A model generated the notes under the pieces. The model made no database searches. It was given only the letters and a program-made list of their open reading frames with translations, and had not been told where the DNA came from. Both the position numbers and the translations under genes were made by a program. 64,000 bases of DNA from Calendula officinalis (lineage: Eukaryota; Streptophyta; Magnoliopsida; Asterales; Asteraceae), in contig OY970825.1 of NCBI GenBank assembly GCA_963853835.1, positions 81,367,942-81,431,941 of the forward strand, written 5' to 3'. Below, one piece after another: positions 58,326-64,000 of the stretch. Every line of letters begins with the position of its first letter. Within the stretch, counting starts at the first letter, position 1.

Positions 58326-60612
58326 TGTAACGATCCAAAATTTGTAAATAAATAAATTAATAAAAAAATATAATAATTAAGGATAAATCATTTAAAGAAC
58401 GTAGGAATTGGTTTCGTGTCATTTGGACATCGTACGAGAAAGTTATGGACGAAACCGTGTCGAAGGAAACTACAAAAAGTGCAGCCTGGTTTAGCGACGC
58501 CAAAATAGCGACGCGATTTCGGGTTAGCGACGCGATTTTTCGTCCCAAAACAGAAATCCGAATTCGCGTTTGGGGGTTCGATCGCGACTTAAAGATAGCG
58601 ACGGAAATAGCGACGCGATTTTGGTCGCTGGAAGCATTTAAAGCGGGTTTCAAGTCATAAATGCATCTCACAAACCCTAGCTTCTCTCCTATCAAGTGAG
58701 TATACGTTTTTGAGTGGAAAGGGTCGTTTGGAACCAATTTCTTCATCAAATCTTGTGAAATTTCACTCCTACTTGAAGATCAAAGGTAAATCTTCTTCTC
58801 TCTTGGGTTTTTAGCCATAGATTCAAGTAGGGGAAGCTTGAATCTCAAACCCTAGTTTTGGGTTTGTGCTTTAATGGTTAAATAGAAGTTGTATAACTTA
58901 GATCTATGGTATTTTAACAAGGAAAATGTGTTCATATATGGATCTATGCAAAATATGGTGATTTATGGAACTAGGGTTTGGTAACTTGGGGAAAATGGTG
59001 CTAGTAGTTATCTAGCCATGAAATACTTAGTTAGTATTGATGTTTGATGTAAACCATTGTGATGGATTTGATAATAGGTTATTGGTTGAAGGATTTGAGG
59101 CATTCAAATCTTGGGAAGTGATAGTGGTGTTCAAGGAACACATCTTTTGAATAAGCTTGGCTAAGGTGAGTACATGTGAACTTTCAAAATACATAGTTAG
59201 GAAATGTTTTATGATTAAATGTTTTTATCGAGTCTATAAGTAATTTAGTTATTTATGTGATTTATGATGAATTGCTTGTATGATGATGAAATGATTAATT
59301 GATTGAGAAATGATGGAGCTATAAGCTCATAATGATAAAAGACAAGTAATGATGATGATGATGATGATGTCTCTAGGGCCGTGATAGATTGGAGGCATTC
59401 CGGTTATTATGGTGTAAGATTCGTCCCACATTGGTTGGAGAGGGGAACTAAACACTCCTTATAAGGGTGTGGATACCTCTCTTAGCATGAGGCCTTTTGG
59501 GTGGAAGTGGTCCGTACCAAGAACAAAACTGTGCGCCGGTTGGCAAAGCGGACAATATTGTGCTACGGGTTCTAGGATGTTACAAGTGGTATCAGAGCCA
59601 GACCCGGGCCGATGTGCACAACGAGGGCGTTGTGTCCCAAAGGGGGGGGGGGGGGAGATTGTAAGATTCGTCCCACATTGGTTGGAGAGGGGAACTAAAC
59701 ACTCCTTATAAGGGTGTGGATACCTCTCTTAGCATGAGGCCTTTTGGGTGGAAGTGGTCCATACCAAGAACAAAACCGTGCGCCGGTGGGCAAAGCGGAC
59801 AATATTGTGCTACGGGGTTCTGGGATGTTACAAGTGGTATCAGAGCCAGACCCGGACCGATGTGCACAACGGAGGCGTTGTGTCCCAGAGGGGAGAATTG
59901 TAAGATTCATCCCACATTGGTTGGAGAGGGGAACTAAACACTCCTTATAAGGGTGTGGATACCTCTCTTAGCATGATGCCTTTTGGGTGGAAGTGGTCCA
60001 TACCAAGAACAAAAACGTGCGCCGGTGGGCAAAGCGGACAATATTGTGCTACAGGTTCTGGGATGTTACATACGGTACCATAAGGTTAGCGGTAGATTGG
60101 AGGCATTCCGATTACCCAATACCTATGATTCCCGGTAGATTGGAGGCATTCTGATTATCGTGGAAAAGACGGTCTTGATAGATTGGAGGCATTCCGATTA
60201 TCTTGACATTGGCCAATGATGAATGAAACGAAGTGACCCAAACGAATTTAATAATATTATTTAATATAAATGATATTATGTGACTAGTTGTTTATCGGGT
60301 CTAAAACCCATGTATCTCACGAGGCAATTTTGTCTCACGTACTATGTTTGTGTTTTGCTATGTACTCACGTTCGGGATCGAAGATATAGGAGGCCCGTTT
60401 AGAAGAGGTCTTGTTGAGATTAGCTCGGTGTTGATGATTAGGGTCCTTATCCTATGGTTAAGATATAATTTGTAACACCATTTTTGTATACTCTGATAAT
60501 CTCAACAAGAAACCTTTTGTTTTTGTAAAACCGGTATTTGACACCGATACTTATTTGCATGTTTTTGGGATGAAATGTATTTAAATATTGTTTTGAAAAT
60601 TGAGGTGTGACA
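58326..60612 (+). mobile_element. Solo LTR of a gypsy-like element, TSD TCGGT
   Basis: It starts TGTAACGATCC and ends AGGTGTGACA, with TCGGT on both sides (58321-58325, 60613-60617). No internal region follows, so it is a solo LTR left by recombination. It is 2287 bp, of which 658 bp is an inserted TRIM. GATAGATTGGAGGCATTCCG-type words are repeated four times around the insertion (59383-60200). A second, minus-strand copy is at 1-1734. Confidence 0.9.
59413..60070 (+). mobile_element. TRIM retrotransposon with three LTRs
   Basis: Three LTRs of 172-173 bp (59413-59584, 59660-59832, 59899-60070; TGTAAGATT...GGATGTTACA) are separated by two short interiors of 75 and 66 bp. Each interior opens with a TGGTATCAGAGCC primer-binding site and closes with a purine tract (a long G-run in the first). 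Flanks TATGG and TACGG match at four of five bases. It has no coding capacity, as expected of terminal-repeat retrotransposons in miniature. Confidence 0.9.
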
Positions 60613-61084
60613 TCGGTGATAGTCGACGTAGTGGCAAAAAGTGAAGCTTTGATTATAATGACTGTTCAAAGTAGTTCATATAAACATGCTAGAAAATAAA
60701 AAAATACAATGGACTTGTCAAATTTAAGAGAATCATATTAAGGTGTTATATGATTAGGAATATCACTTTTACCGGTGTGTATATTGCTATCACCCTACCG
60801 AATAGTGTGGGCATCTTCACGCCATGAGATGCTGAGGTGGAAAGTCGTCATGGACTCACGGTTGTGCAAGTAAGCAAAACACCACTTTTCATCATGTCAA
60901 GTATTTTCTTCATATTTTGTGGGTGTGATAAGTATTTCCTTAGTAATTATTGGTGTAATTATTGAAATGACATATAATGTGATATACATTAAAATTGGTG
61001 TGATCATATAGCCTAAAAAAATAGTGAATTCACTGTGAGATATGAAAATGGAGAAATTGAGCATATACATATACTCACTTCAAA
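60613..61084. other. Intergenic DNA, no gene seen
   Basis: AT-rich DNA. TGAATTCACTG and similar phrases occur, but no feature was recognised. Confidence 0.35.
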
Positions 61085-61957
61085 TACTTCATCCGTATCA
61101 AAATAAGTGACACAAATTGGTTTACACGTTTTTTGAGGTAAAAGATTAAAATAGATGTTAAAATAGATTAAAGTACATAGTTAGTGGAGAATGAGTCCTA
61201 CTTTTCTTGAATAAAGTGATATTAATGAGTTTTAAAAGTAAAAGTAATGGTATAAGGGTAATTTCACTTTATTAAAGTGGATAGTTAGTGGGTATGAGTC
61301 CCACTATTTTTACCAAATAAGGAAAGTTTTCAAAGTATGTCATTTATTTTGATACATCCTAAAATGGAAAATGTGTCACTTATTTTGATTAGGGGTGGCA
61401 ATTCCGGTCGGGTTCGGGTTGACGGGTTCGGGTTCGCGGGTTGACGGGTCAGAAACATTCAACCCGAAACCGACCTATTTATATAAACGGGTCAGATATT
61501 TCAACCCTAACCTGTTTAACTTCAAGCCAAACCTAACTCATATAACCCATTTAATAAAACGGGTTAAACAGGTTATCAGGTCAAACAAGTTAAACGGGTC
61601 AAAATGTTGTTATTATTACACAAATTCATAACAAAATACTAAACACCAAATTACTAAGTAACATTTTTATTTTTTATCTAATTATTAGTTACGTTTTAAC
61701 TAATAAACTATAAATTAAGTATAGATATATATTTTTTAAAATATATTTTAATACTTAAACGGGTTGACGGGTCGACCCATTTAAATTATCATTGACCAGA
61801 ACCTAACCTGTTTAATAAACGGGTCAGCTGACCCAACCCGAGACTGACCCAATTATTTATTACCTCAACCCAAACCTGTTTATTTTCGTGTCGGTTTCAG
61901 GTCGGATTTCGTGTCGGGTCATAAATTGCCACCCCTAATTTTGATACGAAGGAAGTA
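61085..61957. mobile_element. Stowaway-like MITE split by a hAT MITE
   Basis: Outer ends TACTTCATCCGTATCAAAATAA and TTTTGATACGAAGGAAGTA are inverted repeats with TA borders. The inner element occupies 61390-61937. Confidence 0.82.
61390..61937. mobile_element. hAT-type MITE with GGGTTCGGGTTGACGGGTC interior
   Basis: Ends TAGGGGTGGCAATT and AATTGCCACCCCTA are perfect inverted repeats, with a perfect 8-bp duplication ATTTTGAT (61382-61389, 61938-61945). The interior is an array of ACGGGT/GGGTTCGGG and complementary ACCCG words. Confidence 0.92.
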
Positions 61958-62135
61958 TAATTATTGTATCAGAACTTATTGTCTATGGGAATTAATTTTC
62001 TCACCACAACTTTTGATTTATATACCACAGAGTATAATTATTATTGCAAACTGTACAAACATATGAAGCAGCAGTTGTGGTAGATCTATTAAAATATGTG
62101 ATACATTTATCACCCCTATTGTCTATAGTTGCAAC

Positions 62136-62766
62136 TAGAGGTGCACATATGGGCTTTAGCCCGAGCCCGGGCCTAAAAAAAGCCCGAAAAAGCCCGGCCC
62201 GAAAAAGCCCGGCCTGAAGCCCTTTTTAGCCCGAAATCCTAAACGGGCCTGACTTTAGTCACGAAAGCCCATTAAAGCCCGGGCCCGGGCCGGACCGGGC
62301 TAAGCCCGAAAAAAAGCCTGAAAGCCCGAAAGCCTGAAAAAACCCAAAAGTCCGGGCTTTTTAACGTTAAAAAGCCTGGGCTATTTCTAAATGACCGAAA
62401 AATCTAGAGTTTCTCTTGTCTTTTCTACCTTAATGATATAGCCATATATATGATAGGGTAGGAAAATACCCGAAAGTAATAGTTTGTTGATTTATTTAAT
62501 TAGTTATAAAGAATATGTTGATTATTTATATATTTTTATAATTATATTATTATATAAAAGATATAATAGAAAGAAAAAAAAAGTCCGAAAAAGCCCGGGC
62601 TAAGCCCGCTAAGTCCATTCAGGCCTAAACAGACCTAGTTTTTTTCTTAAAGCCCGGACTAAGCCCAACCCATGCTTTTTTAGGCTCGGGCTTTTTTACT
62701 CCAAAAAAACCCGGTCTTTTTTAGGCCCGGGCTAAGCCCGACCTAACCCGGCTTTGTACACCTCTA
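62136..62766. mobile_element. hAT-type MITE with AAAGCCCGGGCC interior
   Basis: Ends TAGAGGTGCAC and GTACACCTCTA are inverted repeats. The 8-bp duplication GTTGCAAC is perfect (62128-62135, 62767-62774). The interior is packed with AAAGCCCG and GCCCGGGC words on both arms. Confidence 0.92.
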
Positions 62767-62774
62767 GTTGCAAC

Positions 62775-63080
62775 TTGAAAATCCATTTGTAGGGGGCAGA
62801 AGAACCTATGCATTTGAATGGTCAAATTAGCGTACCATGTAAGTTGCAATCATTTATGGAGGTTTGAATGGTCAACAAATTAGTAGCTACTCAGTTGCAG
62901 TCATCTCAAGCTTGTTGTGTCACAACATACTACAAATAAAGCGGTAAGAAAATTAATATATTTCGTCCTTATCACGCTTTTTGAGAAAAATATGTTAAAT
63001 GGATCAAAATAAGGAATAATAATTAATAATGTTTAAAAATAAAGATAAAAATATATGATATTTTCACTATATATTAGAAA
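62775..63080. other. AT-rich spacer
   Basis: No gene or repeat border was recognised. Confidence 0.35.
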
Positions 63081-63500
63081 CAATGTTTTAAATAACGTGA
63101 GGTGTTGCGTGCGACATGTTAAGCTTCAAGCCTTAAAAGTTAAAAGTCATGGTGAAGCCTTGGCGAGATCATGGCATTTCATGAGACGTGATGTAATGTG
63201 ATAATTCTGTACATTATTGTAAATATATAACGTAACTTATCAATCTTATTATTTCATCTTCGATATATCCAATTATTTTTACGACTAATTAACTATATAT
63301 ATTTGATCCATATCCAATATATCTCAATTGTTTTTAACACACTCTAAAAATACAACCTATTACTGGGTAAATGTGAGCAAGTTGGACATCATCATATGCA
63401 AGTGTTATGTCCAAACTTTGGATCATGACATGACCACATGGTTAAGCCTCAAACCTTAGCACGTCATTGCGGAAGTCAAGACGAGCCTTTTAGAACCATG
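63081..63500. mobile_element. Decayed hAT-type MITE related to 5817-14402
   Basis: CAATGTTTTAAATAACG at the left and CGAGCCTTTTAGAACCATG at the right are worn versions of the CAAGGTTCTAAAAGGCG ends. The interior has AAGCCTT/GGCGAGA words and no CDS. Flanks ATTAGAAA and ATTAAAGG match at only five of eight bases. Confidence 0.55.
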
Positions 63501-63559
63501 ATTAAAGGAGATAATTAATAGATATTCAACAAATTTTAGATGTTATCATTTTTTTTGGA

Positions 63560-64000
63560 TTAAATGTAGGTCAAAGGGCAAACTAACGACGGATGATTGG
63601 GGTGCTTAGTTAACTGATCCTAAATCGTGTTTTTTCAGTTCATATCAATAATTGGCTTGGGGTAATTTTGGTGTAGTCTAGTCTAAATTTGGTTTTTTTT
63701 TTTAATTCTATGTTAGTTTGTCATGCTTGTAATTTGGGAGTTTTTCTCGTTTTTGTACAGCGGTGCTAGCCCCTTGCTAACTTTATTTATTTGATGTTGT
63801 TTTCCGGGTTTTCTCATCAGAGGTGATGTCATTGCCGACCTTGCTAGCTTTATTTATCTGATGTTGTTTTCCGGGGTTTTCGCGTCAGAGGTGATGTCAT
63901 TGCCGACCTTGCTAGCTTTATTTATCTGATGTTATTTTCCGGGTTTTCGCGTCAGAGGTGATGTCATTGCCGAAGTTCCCAGCCGGATTTCTTTGTTTGC
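63560..64000 (+). mobile_element. LINE 3' end with a tandemly repeated UTR, running off the window
   Basis: GGCAAACTAACGACGGATGATTGGGGTGC translates to the same C-terminal words (NxDDWGA, LTDPKS) as the LINE at 38316-38940 but holds a stop. The 3' UTR shares GGTGCTAGCCCCTTGCTA. A 67-68-bp unit (GCTAGCTTTATTTATCTGAT...) is repeated about three times from 63776. Confidence 0.7.

Overview
The window is nuclear DNA of a flowering plant, probably a eudicot. It is AT-rich, the genes have GT-AG introns, and plant-specific families are present (BES1/BZR1, plastid-type GGPP synthase, RMA RING ligase, plant UGT). Most of the sequence is transposable elements nested in one another. I could run no searches; families were recognised by reading motifs, and splice sites were set by frame continuity and GT-AG rules. 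Species is not determined.

Host genes, left to right: an RMA-type ER-anchored RING E3 ligase (3885-4493, -); a SAP30-like SIN3-HDAC subunit of the plant AFR type (14742-16948, -, five exons); a METTL4-type MT-A70 methyltransferase (21911-23736, +, seven exons); a plastid geranylgeranyl diphosphate synthase (24387-25511, -, one exon); a BES1/BZR1 brassinosteroid transcription factor (35680-36873, +, two exons); a UGT72-like glycosyltransferase pseudogene (49224-50668, +); and a deSI-like PPPDE peptidase (52151-54756, -, three exons). The SAP30-like, METTL4-like and BES1-like genes occur in the same order as I recall for Arabidopsis At1g19330-At1g19340-At1g19350. This looks like an old conserved gene block, here stretched to about 22 kb by GGPPS and many transposons.

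Mobile DNA: the most striking object is an 8.1-kb non-autonomous LTR retrotransposon (6175-14283, minus orientation, TSD TAAAT). Its interior is mostly ten tandem copies of a 642-bp unit made of its own LTR, lacking the last 34 bp, plus 153 bp of polypurine-tract region. It sits inside a hAT-type MITE (5817-14402, TSD GTCATAAG). Other elements are a Harbinger element with a nearly intact transposase (33141-34962) and its deletion derivative (25612-26164); a two-gene PIF/Harbinger element with a nonsense mutation in the nuclease and an intact Myb/SANT-like partner (40525-43740); a decayed Harbinger copy (44340-45790); Mutator-like elements packed with CACATGTG palindromes (26326-27410, 31318-32556, and a relative at 46900-47400); a 2.3-kb solo LTR holding a three-LTR TRIM (58326-60612); a second copy of that LTR at the left edge that interrupts a hAT transposase gene; LINE 3' fragments; and many Stowaway, Tourist, hAT and Mutator MITEs, several nested with readable target-site duplications.

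The host genes act in separate pathways (ER quality control, chromatin, nucleic-acid methylation, isoprenoid precursor supply, brassinosteroid signalling, glycosylation, SUMO/ubiquitin processing) and form no cluster or operon. I found no tRNA, rRNA or CRISPR array.
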